Shown here piece after piece: positions 9,588 through 18,562 of a DNA stretch of 64,000 bases. Location: NCBI RefSeq assembly GCF_026898135.2, contig NZ_CP114035.2:4939501-5003500 (forward strand). The letters run 5' to 3'. The position numbers were made by a program, and so were the translations under genes. Position 1 is the stretch's first letter. Each line of letters starts with the position of its first letter. Below the pieces are notes generated by a model. That model was given only the letters and a program-made list of their open reading frames with translations. It was not told the origin of the DNA and made no database searches. This DNA is from Pseudomonas fortuita (GTDB lineage Bacteria; Pseudomonadota; Gammaproteobacteria; Pseudomonadales; Pseudomonadaceae).

Positions 9588-10558
9588 ATACCAGCCCTGA
9601 CCCGCGACTACGCACCAGCATGGGCCTGGTCTTGCTGGCCTGCGTACCTGGCCTGCTGACGCTGCTGTGGCTCCATGGCTGGGGTTTTCTGGTGAACCTG
9701 TTGCTCTGCACCAGCGCCGCCTTGCTGTGCGAAACCCTGCTGCTGGCAATGCGCGGGCAAGCACTGAAGCCGGCGTTAGACGACTGCAGCGCTCTGGTGA
9801 CCGCTGTGTTGCTGGCGTGCGCACTTCCTACCCTGGCGCCATGGTGGTTGCCGGTGGTCGCCACAAGCGTTGCCATCGGTATCGGCAAACAGGCCTTTGG
9901 CGGTGTCGGCCGCAACCTGTTCAACCCGGCCATGGTCGGTTATGCCTTTGTACTGCTGAGCTTCCCGTTGCACATGAACCATTGGCCGGGGCCTGCACCG
10001 GGCCTGATGGAAAGCCTGCAGCAGGCATTTGCGGGTAGCGAGCACATTGATGCCTGGGCCAGCCCTACGCTGCTCGATGGCCTGCGCCACAACCGCAGCC
10101 TCACCATTGATGAGCTATTCGCCAGTCACCCAGGTTTTGGCAGTATTGGCGGGAGGGAAAGCGAATGGGCCAACCTGGCGTTCCTGCTCGGCGGCCTGTT
10201 CCTGCTGCAGCGCAAGGTGATCAGCTGGCATGCGCCCGCGGGCTTGCTGGCAGGGCTGTTCGTGTTCAGTTTGTTGGGCTGGAACGGTTCGGGGTCGGAT
10301 TCCAATGGCTCACCTTTGCTGCACCTGTTCTCCGGGTCGACCATGCTGGCGGCGTTCTTCATTGCCACCGAGCCCGTCTCCGGCCCAAAAAATGAGTGGG
10401 CCAAGCTGGGCTTCGGCTTAGGAGCAGGGCTGCTGATCTACCTGATTCGCACTTGGGGCAGCTACCCGGATGGCACAGCTTTCGCCATCCTGCTGATGAA
10501 CCTCATGGCACCGAGCCTTGAGCGCCTGGCCCTGCTGCATCAGCAGGCCACCCGATGA
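9584..10558 (+). CDS. rnfD: RnfD-like flavin-binding membrane subunit
   Basis: 324 residues with about ten membrane segments, in the NqrB/RnfD family. GGVGRNLFNPAMVGYAF (about 106-122) and the C-terminal EPVSGP region are typical. In RnfD, FMN is attached to a Thr; here the matching segment is ASPTLLDG with Thr162 as the candidate, although the surrounding SGAT-type consensus is weakened. It overlaps rnfA by 4 bp and rnfG by 4 bp, so there is no room for rnfB or rnfC. In canonical complexes it forms the membrane core with RnfA, RnfE and RnfG. Confidence 0.82.
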   Translation: MNTSPDPRLRTSMGLVLLACVPGLLTLLWLHGWGFLVNLLLCTSAALLCETLLLAMRGQALKPALDDCSALVTAVLLACALPTLAPWWLPVVATSVAIGIGKQAFGGVGRNLFNPAMVGYAFVLLSFPLHMNHWPGPAPGLMESLQQAFAGSEHIDAWASPTLLDGLRHNRSLTIDELFASHPGFGSIGGRESEWANLAFLLGGLFLLQRKVISWHAPAGLLAGLFVFSLLGWNGSGSDSNGSPLLHLFSGSTMLAAFFIATEPVSGPKNEWAKLGFGLGAGLLIYLIRTWGSYPDGTAFAILLMNLMAPSLERLALLHQQATR

Positions 10559-11157
10559 GCCGCCTGGCGCGGGATGCAGGCCTGCTGCTGCTAACCGTGG
10601 CACTGGCTGTGTCTGTCACACTGGCATGGCGACAATGGACCAGTACTGCCGTCGCCAGCGCCGAGAAGCAACTGCAAAGCCGCCAGCGGCTGGCGGTGCT
10701 GCCTGAAGGCAGTTACGACAACCAGCCACTGGACACCCCCCTGGCCATGCCCGCCGCACAGCGGCCAAACAGTCGTATCCTGGCAGCTTACCGCGCAACG
10801 CGAGCAGGCGAGCCAACCGCCATCATCCTGATCACCCAAGCCCAAGGGTATGCCGGGCCGATCGTGCTGAGCATTGCCATCGGCACAGACGGCCGCCTGA
10901 TCGGTAGCCAAGTGGTCGAGCAGCAGGAAACCCCAGGGTTGGGCGCACGCCTGGGAGACCCGCAGGTGCACTGGTTGGGGCAGTTTGCCAACCGTCAGCT
11001 GGGCGACCACTGGGCGCTGAAGCGGGACCACGGTGACTTTGACCAACTGGCCGGCGCAACCGTGACTTCACGGGCAGTGATCACAGCGTTGCAGGAAGGC
11101 CTGAGCTATTTCGATGAGCAGCGCAACTTGCTGCTGGAGGCCCCCACGCATGAATAG
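10555..11157 (+). CDS. rnfG: RnfG-like FMN-carrying subunit
   Basis: A 200-residue protein with one N-terminal membrane anchor (about 8-26) and a periplasmic FMN-binding domain. LAGATVTSRAV near residues 165-175 matches the S/T-GAT-x-TS flavinylation motif, whose Thr carries FMN by a phosphoester bond. The PGLGARL and IVLSIAIG segments are also family-like. Flavinylation in the periplasm would need an ApbE transferase, not encoded in this window. It overlaps rnfD by 4 bp and the rnfE-like gene by 8 bp. Confidence 0.85.
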   Translation: MSRLARDAGLLLLTVALAVSVTLAWRQWTSTAVASAEKQLQSRQRLAVLPEGSYDNQPLDTPLAMPAAQRPNSRILAAYRATRAGEPTAIILITQAQGYAGPIVLSIAIGTDGRLIGSQVVEQQETPGLGARLGDPQVHWLGQFANRQLGDHWALKRDHGDFDQLAGATVTSRAVITALQEGLSYFDEQRNLLLEAPTHE

Positions 11158-11674
11158 CGTCTACTGGCTGGCCGCAAGCCTTGTGCCCGTGCTTGGCGCC
11201 ACCGGCACACTGCGAGAGGGCGCCGCCATTGGCGTGTGCGCGATACTGATGAGCACGCTGCACCAATTACTGCTGGCGCCCTTGCGCCAGCGGCTGGCCA
11301 CCTGGGCGTACATGCTGGCAAGCCTGCTGCTGTTGGCCGCCCTGGCCAGTTGCCTGCAACTGGCCCTGCGTGCGTGGCTACTGCCACTGGCCATTGCCCT
11401 GGGCCACTATCCTGCGCTGCTTTGCCTGCAATGCCTGGTTTACGACCACCTGCTACCCAGCCAGGGGCGCTGGCGCCTGCTGGTCAGGCACCTTGGTGCC
11501 ATGCTTGCCATCTGCCTGCTGCTCGGTGCCAGCCGCCAAGGGTTGGCCCAGTTGGCCGGCCTGCACCTGGCCAGCCTGGCCCCCGGCGCACTGCTACTGC
11601 TCGGACTGCTGCTGGCCTTGTACAATCGCCTGCGTCCGGGCCCCGCCCACCCACGTCGTCAAGGAAAGCGCTGA
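11150..11674 (+). CDS. RnfE-like membrane protein, diverged
   Basis: 174 residues, almost all hydrophobic, with five or six membrane segments. Position in the operon and weak similarity (LVPVLGAT in place of LCPLLAVT; LLCLQCLVYDHL in place of IVTNCIVVGRAE) identify it as the RnfE remnant. The first conserved Cys is replaced by Val; the second is kept but in LQC rather than TNC. It is shorter than E. coli RsxE (about 230 residues) and lacks the C-terminal tail. The start at 11150 lies within the end of rnfG. nth follows after 4 bp. Confidence 0.65.
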   Translation: MNSVYWLAASLVPVLGATGTLREGAAIGVCAILMSTLHQLLLAPLRQRLATWAYMLASLLLLAALASCLQLALRAWLLPLAIALGHYPALLCLQCLVYDHLLPSQGRWRLLVRHLGAMLAICLLLGASRQGLAQLAGLHLASLAPGALLLLGLLLALYNRLRPGPAHPRRQGKR

Positions 11675-11678
11675 TTTC

Positions 11679-12317
11679 ATGAATGCCGCCAAACGCCTGG
11701 AGATCTTTCGCAGGCTGCACGAAGACAACCCCGACCCGAAGACCGAACTGGCCTACACCACGCCGTTCGAACTGCTGGTCGCCGTGACGCTGTCCGCGCA
11801 ATCCACCGACGTCGGCGTCAACAAGGCCACCGCCCGCCTGTTCCCTGTCGCCAACACCCCGGAGGCCATCTATGCCCTGGGCGTTGAGGGCGTGAGCGAA
11901 TACATCAAGACCATCGGGCTTTACAACAGCAAGGCCAAGAACGTCATCGAAGCCTGCCGCATGCTGATAGAGCAGCACGGCAGCCAGGTGCCGCAGACCC
12001 GCGAAGCCCTGGAGGCACTGCCCGGCGTTGGCCGCAAGACCGCCAACGTGGTGCTCAATACTGCATTCCGCCAACCAACCATGGCCGTGGATACCCATAT
12101 CTTCCGGGTCAGCAACCGCACAGGCATTGCGCCAGGCAAGACGGTGCTGGAGGTAGAGAAGAAACTGGTCAAGTTCGTGCCAAAGGATTACCTGCTCGAT
12201 GCCCATCACTGGTTGATCCTGCACGGGCGCTATGTCTGCCAGGCACGCAAGCCAAGGTGTGGCAGTTGCCGGATCGAGGACTTGTGCGAATACAAGCATA
12301 AGACCAGCGACGATTGA
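11679..12317 (+). CDS. nth: Endonuclease III
   Basis: 212 residues, equal to E. coli Nth. The helix-hairpin-helix LPGVGRKTANVV carries the catalytic Lys120, and Asp138 is in AVDTH. The C-terminal [4Fe-4S] loop has Cys187, Cys194, Cys197 and Cys203 with the standard C-x6-C-x2-C-x5-C spacing. It is a bifunctional DNA glycosylase and AP lyase for oxidised pyrimidines. It sits 4 bp after the rnfE-like gene and is probably cotranscribed with it, as in other gammaproteobacteria. Reading the frame from further upstream would fuse it to out-of-frame rnfE sequence, so the ATG at 11679 is preferred. Confidence 0.97.
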   Translation: MNAAKRLEIFRRLHEDNPDPKTELAYTTPFELLVAVTLSAQSTDVGVNKATARLFPVANTPEAIYALGVEGVSEYIKTIGLYNSKAKNVIEACRMLIEQHGSQVPQTREALEALPGVGRKTANVVLNTAFRQPTMAVDTHIFRVSNRTGIAPGKTVLEVEKKLVKFVPKDYLLDAHHWLILHGRYVCQARKPRCGSCRIEDLCEYKHKTSDD

Positions 12318-12420
12318 GCCGATAGCTTGAAACCACTCGAGCGATTGAAAAAATCTTTTTTACCGACGTCTGCTTTCTGGTTATAAGGACGGCCAATGGC
12401 CCCTTGGCTTGGAGCGACTC

Positions 12421-12597
12421 ATGAGCACCGATAAAGACGAACTGTCGATCGAAGATGATTTTGTTGCCACAGAAGATGAAGCGGAACCCCAGGTGGAGAT
12501 CGCCAAGACCAACCTGAGCAAACGCCGCACCATCGACAACATGCTGGAAGAACGGCGCCTGCAAAAGCAGCTGGCCGATTTCGACTACGACCTGTAG
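12421..12597 (+). CDS. Small PA3496-family protein (putative envelope integrity)
   Basis: 58 residues, acidic N-terminus (DKDELSIEDDF) and a basic amphipathic C-terminal part with RRTIDNMLEERRLQKQLAD and the ending FDYDL. GGAG stands 6 bases before the ATG at 12421. Size, composition and location after nth match the small PA3496-type proteins of Pseudomonas; that family is only labelled 'putative envelope integrity' and no mechanism is evident here. Confidence 0.72.
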   Translation: MSTDKDELSIEDDFVATEDEAEPQVEIAKTNLSKRRTIDNMLEERRLQKQLADFDYDL

Positions 12598-12615
12598 TGC
12601 GGCTGCGGAGCACTG

Positions 12616-12642
12616 GCAAAGCCTCCTGAATGGAGGCTTTGC
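12616..12642. terminator. Hairpin between the PA3496-like gene and the response regulator
   Basis: A perfect 11-bp stem GCAAAGCCTCC/GGAGGCTTTGC with loop TGAAT sits between two convergent genes, 19 bp after one stop. There is no long T-tract outside the stem, so efficiency is uncertain. Confidence 0.6.
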
Positions 12643-12652
12643 GGGCCGGCAG

Positions 12653-13276
12653 TCAGTTGAGCCCTTGCCGCTGCGCCAGCTCGATCAGGTCAACCAGCGA
12701 CCGCGCATTGAGCTTTAGCAACAGGCGGGACTTGTAGGTGCTGACCGTCTTGTTGCTGAGGAACATGCTGTCGGCAATTTCCTTGTTCGAGCGCCCCCGC
12801 GCCAGCTGTTGCAACACCGTCATCTCGCGCGCCGAGAGACGGTTTACCATATCCGTCTCGCTCCCCCCTCCCCTGCCACGCGACGCATGGAGGGCCTGAT
12901 TGGGGAAGTAGCTGTAACCCGACAACACGGCCTTGATGGCGCTCAGGAGCTCGGTGAGTTCCTGCTGCTTGCAGACGTAACCCGATGCCCCCGCCTGCAT
13001 GCAGCGCATCGAGAAGTTGCCGGGAGCCTGCGACGTCAGCACCAGCACCTTGCTGCCTGGGCTGAAAGTGGCCATGCGCGCAATAACCTCCAGGCCATCC
13101 AGCCTGGGGATTCCAATGTCGAGCACCACGATATCCGGCAAGTGTTGCCGAGTGAGTTGCAGTGCAGCCACCCCATTGTCGGTCTCCGCCACGACGTCGT
13201 ACCCATGCCGCTCCATCAGCATGCGCACGGCCAGGCGTATGACCGGATGATCATCCACGATAAGCACTTTATTCAT
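12653..13276 (-). CDS. NarL/FixJ-family response regulator
   Basis: 207 residues: receiver domain (1-about 120) and LuxR-type helix-turn-helix (about 143-205). The receiver has Asp8-Asp9, phosphoacceptor Asp53, Thr81 and Lys103. The output domain has LSAREMTVLQQLARGRSNKEIA and the recognition region SNKTVSTYKSRL. It resembles BvgA/EvgA-type regulators. No histidine kinase gene is next to it, so its partner is unknown. The region upstream is AT-rich. Confidence 0.93.
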   Translation of the reverse strand: MNKVLIVDDHPVIRLAVRMLMERHGYDVVAETDNGVAALQLTRQHLPDIVVLDIGIPRLDGLEVIARMATFSPGSKVLVLTSQAPGNFSMRCMQAGASGYVCKQQELTELLSAIKAVLSGYSYFPNQALHASRGRGGGSETDMVNRLSAREMTVLQQLARGRSNKEIADSMFLSNKTVSTYKSRLLLKLNARSLVDLIELAQRQGLN

Positions 13277-13645
13277 GCGATATCCATTGATTCATTATTT
13301 TTGCTTTGGCACGCCACGATAACCGACAGGGCGCCCGATGGCGCGGCGAATTCTCGGCGAAACTCATGAGCAGATGAAACCTACATAAGTTAGAGAAATT
13401 TCCTACAAATAACGGCGATAGTTGTAACAACTAAAATCTTTATTCCCAAACTGACGGTAGCATTGGGCTGCAGGTGCGCACCAGTTGAAAACTGACGCTC
13501 ACTTGAAGAAAGAGCCAATTCGAAAAAGGTGAAAAGTCCGAGCTATCGGGCTATTTGGCGATTATTCCTCGCCCGGAAATCAATCCGGTATTTAGTTGAG
13601 CGCAACGGTAGGTAAAGATGGCTAAAACTGCTGGAGACGGCCCAA
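13277..13645. other. AT-rich intergenic region between divergent genes
   Basis: 369 bp between the response regulator and a divergent membrane-protein gene. It is clearly richer in A and T than its surroundings, especially 13370-13620, and no credible ORF or RNA gene is seen. It must contain promoters for both genes; I could not assign boxes with confidence. Confidence 0.45.
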
Positions 13646-14128
13646 ATGACCCAAGCACAACCTGTCGCCCCGCTGACGATCATTGCCATCTTCGCGGGGA
13701 TAATCGAAGCCTCTGCCCTTGCCACACTTCCGTTTCTTAGCGAGTCTAGCCAGAAGCTCTACACCTGGTTTCTGGTGGGTTTCCCATTCTTTCTGACTGC
13801 GCTGTTCTTCCTGACGCTCAATTTCAACTACAAGTCGTTCTACAGTCCATCATCCGACAGGGCGGCGAACGGCACCACGCTGGCTGAAAATAGCGTGGCC
13901 ACGCCTGCAATGGCCGACGGTGCCCGCGAAGCAGTTCAAGGGGAGCCTGTCACATTCATGTTTTCCGGCCCCGACGCCAATCGCATGATGGAGCAGCAAC
14001 TGCTTTCTGCACTTGCCCAACCTCCCCTACCGGCGCGAACCTGGCGCTTTTGCAACCTGGACAGACGTCAATGTGCGCAGCTGTCCATCAGTGCACTTGA
14101 TGGCCACGTCGTGAACGACGAGCACTGA
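13646..14128 (+). CDS. Two-helix membrane protein of unknown function
   Basis: 160 residues. Two membrane segments at about 9-31 and 38-59 are joined by a short loop (SESSQKLYTW), followed by NFNYKSFYSPS and a soluble tail of roughly 95 residues. The tail holds two segments of note, EPVTFMFSGPDANRMMEQQL and a Cys-containing RTWRFCNLDRRQC. I have the impression of having seen the N-terminal module joined to various cytosolic domains in other bacteria but cannot name the family. No signal peptide is evident. The strong hairpin after the gene supports it being a real transcription unit. Confidence 0.6.
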   Translation: MTQAQPVAPLTIIAIFAGIIEASALATLPFLSESSQKLYTWFLVGFPFFLTALFFLTLNFNYKSFYSPSSDRAANGTTLAENSVATPAMADGAREAVQGEPVTFMFSGPDANRMMEQQLLSALAQPPLPARTWRFCNLDRRQCAQLSISALDGHVVNDEH

Positions 14129-14151
14129 ATGCCCAAACTTTTCTGAGCACA

Positions 14152-14180
14152 TAAAAAACCCCGGCCTAAGCCGGGGTTTT
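14152..14180. terminator. Bidirectional terminator between the membrane-protein gene and argG
   Basis: The stem AAACCCCGGC/GCCGGGGTTT with a short CTAA-type loop has A and T runs on both sides. It lies 24 bp after the membrane-protein stop and 19 bp from the argG stop. Confidence 0.9.
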
Positions 14181-14198
14181 CAAGACACGCGCCAGCAA

Positions 14199-15416
14199 TC
14201 AGAGCAGCGAACGGCCCTTGTTGGCAGCAATGCGCATGCGCAAAGCGTTCAGCTTGATAAAGCCGGCAGCGTCCGCCTGGTTGTACGCGCCGCCATCTTC
14301 TTCGAAGGTGGCGATGTTGGCATCGAACAGCGAGTCATCCGACTTGCGGCCGACCACGGTGACGTTGCCCTTGTACAGCTTCAGGCGCACTACGCCATTC
14401 ACGTTGACCTGGGAGGCGTCGATCATCTGCTGCAGCATCAGACGCTCCGGGCTCCACCAGTAACCGGTGTAGATCAGGCTGGCGTACTTCGGCATCAGCT
14501 CATCTTTCAGGTGAGCGACTTCGCGGTCCAGGGTGATCGACTCGATGGCACGGTGGGCCTTGAGCATGATGGTACCGCCAGGGGTCTCGTAGCAGCCACG
14601 CGACTTCATGCCGACGTAACGGTTCTCGACGATGTCCAGGCGGCCGATGCCGTTGGCACCACCGATACGGTTCAGATCGGCCAGAACGGTGGCTGGGCTC
14701 TTGTCGACGCCGTCGATGGCAACGATGTCACCGTTACGGTAGGTCAGCTCGATGTAGGTGGCCTGGTCCGGGGCATTCTCAGGCGAGACGCTCCAGCGCC
14801 ACATGTCTTCTTCGTGCTCGGTCCAGGTATCTTCCAGGACACCGCCTTCGTAGGAGATGTGCAGCAGGTTGGCGTCCATCGAGTACGGCGACTTCTTCTT
14901 GCCGTGGCGCTCGATCGGAATGCCATGCTTTTCGGCGTAGTCCATCAGTTTTTCGCGGGACAGCAGGTCCCACTCACGCCACGGGGCGATAACCTTGACG
15001 CCTGGTTTCAGGGCGTATGCACCCAGTTCGAAACGAACCTGGTCGTTGCCTTTGCCAGTAGCGCCATGGGAAATGGCGTCAGCGCCGGTTTCGTTGGCGA
15101 TTTCGATAAGGCGCTTGGCGATCAGCGGGCGGGCAATGGAAGTACCCAGCAGGTACTCGCCTTCGTAGACGGTGTTGGCGCGGAACATCGGGAACACGAA
15201 ATCACGCACGAACTCTTCGCGCAGATCGTCGATGTAAATCTCTTTAACACCCATTGCCTGGGCCTTGGCACGGGCCGGCTCGACCTCTTCGCCCTGACCC
15301 AGGTCAGCGGTGAAGGTCACCACTTCGCAGTTATAGGTATCCTGCAGCCACTTGAGAATCACCGAAGTATCAAGGCCGCCGGAATACGCCAGTACGACCT
15401 TTTTTACGTCCGCCAT
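14199..15416 (-). CDS. argG: Argininosuccinate synthase
   Basis: 405 residues. The ATP pyrophosphatase P-loop is AYSGGLDTS at 9-17. Family segments include [30 protein letters not shown] and [10 protein letters not shown]. It joins citrulline and aspartate in arginine synthesis. It is a single gene here; argF, another step of the pathway, lies at 23251. Confidence 0.98.
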   Translation of the reverse strand: MADVKKVVLAYSGGLDTSVILKWLQDTYNCEVVTFTADLGQGEEVEPARAKAQAMGVKEIYIDDLREEFVRDFVFPMFRANTVYEGEYLLGTSIARPLIAKRLIEIANETGADAISHGATGKGNDQVRFELGAYALKPGVKVIAPWREWDLLSREKLMDYAEKHGIPIERHGKKKSPYSMDANLLHISYEGGVLEDTWTEHEEDMWRWSVSPENAPDQATYIELTYRNGDIVAIDGVDKSPATVLADLNRIGGANGIGRLDIVENRYVGMKSRGCYETPGGTIMLKAHRAIESITLDREVAHLKDELMPKYASLIYTGYWWSPERLMLQQMIDASQVNVNGVVRLKLYKGNVTVVGRKSDDSLFDANIATFEEDGGAYNQADAAGFIKLNALRMRIAANKGRSLL

Positions 15417-15601
15417 GCCATCACTCCACGGGGTTGTACGGAAAGGGGTCGATTCTAACGGCCTTGCGGAAAAATTTACAGTGGGGCGACAGCTTCTGAC
15501 GACAAAGCGACAAGAACTGTCGGAAGGGCGACGGGGGTATGCATGACCATCTCACAGGCGCTGGAAATGTCGTGGCAAACACCTGAAGGCCCCCCCCGAT
15601 C

Positions 15602-16567
15602 TCAGGGTGCCTTCGCCCCCGGCGCGGCAGCAGCCGGGTTGGCTGGTGCTGGGGCGGCAGGCGCCGCTGGCTCAGCCGGTTTTTCCACAGGTTTCTCAAC
15701 CACCGAAACCCGATCCAGCTCGATGTTTACCCGGCGATTGCGTGCCCGGTTGGCCGCACTGTTGTTCTTCACCAACGGGTACTGCTCGCCATGGAAGCGC
15801 ACCGTGATCTGTTCTTCAGTCAATCCATGGGCCTTGAAGTAATCAGCCACAGCCAGCGCACGACGGCGCGACAGGTCTCGGTTGGTCAGGCGGTTGCCAC
15901 TGTTGTCGGAGTGGCCGTCGAGCTCGATGTGGTTCACCGTCGGGTCAGCTTTGATGTAATCCAGGATCACATCCAGCCGTGCACGCGCCGACGCGTCCAG
16001 CTCGGTGCCGCCCCCGGGGAAACCCACCTGGGTCTGGCGCACCTGATCATAATTCATAGGCAGCAGCTTGCCGGCACAGACCAGATAGTCGCTGTAGGCC
16101 TTGGCGAAGCTGACCGGCAGAACGCGTACCTCAATTGGCCTTCCGGCCTCACCGGTGTAGTTGCGCACCACTGTGCTACGCCCGTCGAGCAAGCCGTTGA
16201 TCAGGCGGCTGGCCTGGCCTTGGGAAGAACTGAACAGCACACCGGTGCGGGCCATCCGCACGTTGCCCAGGTTGATATCACCCCGCCCAGGCTGCCACGG
16301 CGCCGCCGCCGCCAGCAGGCTGGCTGTACCTGCACCCAGTACATTGTTGTCCGAACGTAGCTGAAAAACGGGCTGTTCACCTGCCCGACGCACGAACTCA
16401 CCGCTACCAAAACCTTCTATCGGCTGGATCAGACGGCACTCGAACGGGTCGCCCTCGACCTTCCAGGCAATATTTTCCATGCGCGTCTGAAAAGTCAGTG
16501 CACCGGCCGGCAGGCTGGCGAACAGGGTCAACAGGGTGAGGTAACGCTGGCGCACGGGCGGCTCCAC
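15602..16567 (-). CDS. motY: MotY-type flagellar T-ring / OmpA-domain protein
   Basis: 321 residues. An N-terminal signal peptide (cleavage near ALTF) is followed by a MotY-type N-domain (about 24-165), a C-terminal OmpA peptidoglycan-binding domain (about 180-285) with ELDGHSDNSGN and NRARNRRVNIEL, and a Pro/Ala-rich tail of about 35 residues. In P. aeruginosa the gene between argG and pyrC-rnt is MotY, which with the MotCD stator supports swarming and swimming. The same order here supports the name. The low-complexity tail is longer than expected for the family. Confidence 0.88.
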   Translation of the reverse strand: MEPPVRQRYLTLLTLFASLPAGALTFQTRMENIAWKVEGDPFECRLIQPIEGFGSGEFVRRAGEQPVFQLRSDNNVLGAGTASLLAAAAPWQPGRGDINLGNVRMARTGVLFSSSQGQASRLINGLLDGRSTVVRNYTGEAGRPIEVRVLPVSFAKAYSDYLVCAGKLLPMNYDQVRQTQVGFPGGGTELDASARARLDVILDYIKADPTVNHIELDGHSDNSGNRLTNRDLSRRRALAVADYFKAHGLTEEQITVRFHGEQYPLVKNNSAANRARNRRVNIELDRVSVVEKPVEKPAEPAAPAAPAPANPAAAAPGAKAP

Positions 16568-16685
16568 AAATTCTGACGGCTTACCTGCAGGCTATCGGAC
16601 GCTGGCCGGAAAACTTGATAGCCGTGCTCGCCCCAGGCTTTTCCGGTAGCATTGGGGCTTGAGTTCGACCCGCCTGGAATCCCCA

Positions 16686-17732
16686 ATGTCCGATCGCCTG
16701 ACCCTCCTGCGCCCCGACGACTGGCACATCCATCTGCGCGATGGTGCCGTCCTGCCCCACACCGTTGGCGACGTGGCGCGCACTTTTGCCCGTGCCATCA
16801 TCATGCCAAACCTGGTTCCTCCGGTGCGTAATGCCGACGAGGCCAGTGCCTACCGTGAGCGCATCCTGGCCGCCCGCCCTGCCGGCAGCCGCTTCGAGCC
16901 GCTGATGGTGCTGTACCTCACCGACCGCACCAGCCCCGAGGATGTCCGCGCGGCCAAGGCCAGCGGCATCGTGTACGCCGCCAAACTGTACCCGGCCGGC
17001 GCCACTACCAACTCCGACTCGGGCGTGACCAGCATCGACAACATCTTCCCGGCCATCGAGGCGCTGGCGGAAGTCGGCATGCCACTGTTGGTGCATGGCG
17101 AAGTAACCCGCAGCGAGATCGACGTGTTCGACCGCGAGAAGCGCTTCATTGACGAGCACATGCGTCGTCTGGTCGAGCGCTTCCCGACGCTGAAAGTGGT
17201 GTTCGAACACATCACCACCGGCGATGCCGCTCAGTTCGTCACCGAGGCCCCGGCCAACGTCGGCGCGACCATCACTGCACAGCACCTGCTGTACAACCGC
17301 AACCACATGCTGGTTGGCGGCATTCGCCCGCACTTCTACTGCCTGCCGATCCTCAAGCGCAACACCCATCAGGTGGCGCTGCTGGACGCGGCCACCAGCG
17401 GCAACCCGAAGTTCTTCCTGGGCACCGACTCGGCACCGCACGCCCGTCACGCCAAGGAAGCCGCCTGCGGGTGCGCCGGTTGCTACACCGCATACGCGGC
17501 CATCGAAATGTACGCCGAAGCGTTCGAACAGCGTAACGCGCTGGACAAGCTCGAAGGCTTTGCCAGCTTGCACGGTCCTGCCTTCTACGGCCTGCCAGCG
17601 AACACCGACACCATTACCCTGGTGCGTGAAGAATGGACCGCCCCGGACAGCCTGCCGTTTGGCGAGCAGACCGTGATCCCGCTGCGCGCCGGTGAAAAAC
17701 TACGTTGGCGCCTGCTGGAGGAAAACGCGTGA
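16686..17732 (+). CDS. pyrC: Dihydroorotase
   Basis: 348 residues, the class II (E. coli PyrC-like) dihydroorotase. The zinc ligands His14 and His16 are in DWHIHLRDG, the carboxylated Lys100 in [12 protein letters not shown], further ligands in LVHGE and VFEHITTG, and the catalytic Asp in LGTDSAPH. It closes carbamoyl-aspartate to dihydroorotate in pyrimidine synthesis. The start at 16686 gives MSDRLTLL, matching the family. Its stop overlaps the rnt start. Confidence 0.97.
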   Translation: MSDRLTLLRPDDWHIHLRDGAVLPHTVGDVARTFARAIIMPNLVPPVRNADEASAYRERILAARPAGSRFEPLMVLYLTDRTSPEDVRAAKASGIVYAAKLYPAGATTNSDSGVTSIDNIFPAIEALAEVGMPLLVHGEVTRSEIDVFDREKRFIDEHMRRLVERFPTLKVVFEHITTGDAAQFVTEAPANVGATITAQHLLYNRNHMLVGGIRPHFYCLPILKRNTHQVALLDAATSGNPKFFLGTDSAPHARHAKEAACGCAGCYTAYAAIEMYAEAFEQRNALDKLEGFASLHGPAFYGLPANTDTITLVREEWTAPDSLPFGEQTVIPLRAGEKLRWRLLEENA

Positions 17733-18403
17733 GCGAAGACCTCTACGAAGACGACATGGACACCCAGGGCAGCAGCGGTTCGCGCCACCCGATGGCCGAG
17801 CGCTTCCGCGGCTACCTGCCGGTGGTGGTGGATGTGGAGACTGGTGGTTTCAACAGCGCCACCGATGCGCTGCTGGAAATTGCCGCCGTCACGATCGGCA
17901 TGGACGAGAAAGGCTTCCTGTTCCCCGAACACACCTACTTCCACCGAGTGGAACCGTTCGAGGGCGCCAATATCGAAGCCGCCGCACTGGAGTTCACCGG
18001 CATCAAGCTGGACCACCCGCTGCGCATGGCTGTTAGCGAGGAAAGCGCGCTGACCGATATCTTCCGCGGTGTACGCAAGGCACTCAAGGCCAATGGCTGC
18101 AAGCGGGCGATCCTGGTCGGCCACAACAGCAGCTTCGACCTGGGCTTCCTCAATGCGGCGGTGGCGCGCAACGACCTGAAGCGCAATCCGTTCCACCCGT
18201 TTTCGAGCTTCGACACCGCTACCCTCGCGGGCTTGGCGTATGGCCAGACCGTGCTGGCGCGTGCCTGCCAGAGCGCGGACATCGACTTCGACGGGCGTGA
18301 GGCGCACTCGGCGCGTTATGACACCGAGAAGACGGCCGAGCTGTTCTGCGGCATCGTCAACCGCTGGAAAGAGATGGGCGGCTGGCGCGACTTCAACGAT
18401 TGA
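17729..18403 (+). CDS. rnt: Ribonuclease T
   Basis: 224 residues starting from GTG at 17729, which overlaps the pyrC stop (GTGA). This DEDDh exonuclease has DVETGG (Asp35, Glu37), HNSSFDLGF and [14 protein letters not shown], giving the four acidic residues and the catalytic His. It trims the 3' ends of tRNA and other stable RNAs. Alternative starts at internal Met codons would keep the domain intact. pyrC-rnt-prx is a conserved order in Pseudomonas. Confidence 0.96.
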   Translation: MSEDLYEDDMDTQGSSGSRHPMAERFRGYLPVVVDVETGGFNSATDALLEIAAVTIGMDEKGFLFPEHTYFHRVEPFEGANIEAAALEFTGIKLDHPLRMAVSEESALTDIFRGVRKALKANGCKRAILVGHNSSFDLGFLNAAVARNDLKRNPFHPFSSFDTATLAGLAYGQTVLARACQSADIDFDGREAHSARYDTEKTAELFCGIVNRWKEMGGWRDFND

Positions 18404-18411
18404 ACTGCAAA

Positions 18412-18500
18412 AGCATTCGCGGGCATGCCCGCTCCCACAGGTTCACCTTTGCCGTCAGGCATGCAGAGAATCGGTGGGAGTGGGCGCGCCCGCGAAGAGG
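18412..18500. repeat. Inverted pair of REP elements (GCGGGCATGCCCGCTCCCACAG type)
   Basis: Left copy ATTCGCGGGCATGCCCGC then TCCCACAG, right copy GGTGGGAGTGGGCGCGCCCGCGAA, facing each other across about 31 bp. It lies just after rnt. The core palindrome differs from the other REP pairs in this window but the GCTCCCACA end is shared. Confidence 0.85.
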
Positions 18501-18517
18501 CCGGCACAGAACGGCAT

Positions 18518-18549
18518 AAAAAAACCGGCCAACGAGGGCCGGTTTTTTT
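18518..18549. terminator. Bidirectional terminator between rnt and prx
   Basis: Stem AACCGGCC/GGCCGGTT with a 6-base loop AACGAG, flanked by an A run on the left and a T run on the right. It lies between convergent genes and is only 14 bp from the prx stop. Confidence 0.93.
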
Positions 18550-18562
18550 ATGCGAGCGGCAA

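Noticed and set aside
11370..11678. Upstream extension of nth
   Set aside because: It overlaps rnfE in another frame and adds residues not found in endonuclease III; ATG at 11679 gives the usual 212 residues.
14511..15458. 315-codon open frame on the plus strand opposite argG
   Set aside because: Antisense shadow of a certain gene with no family features.
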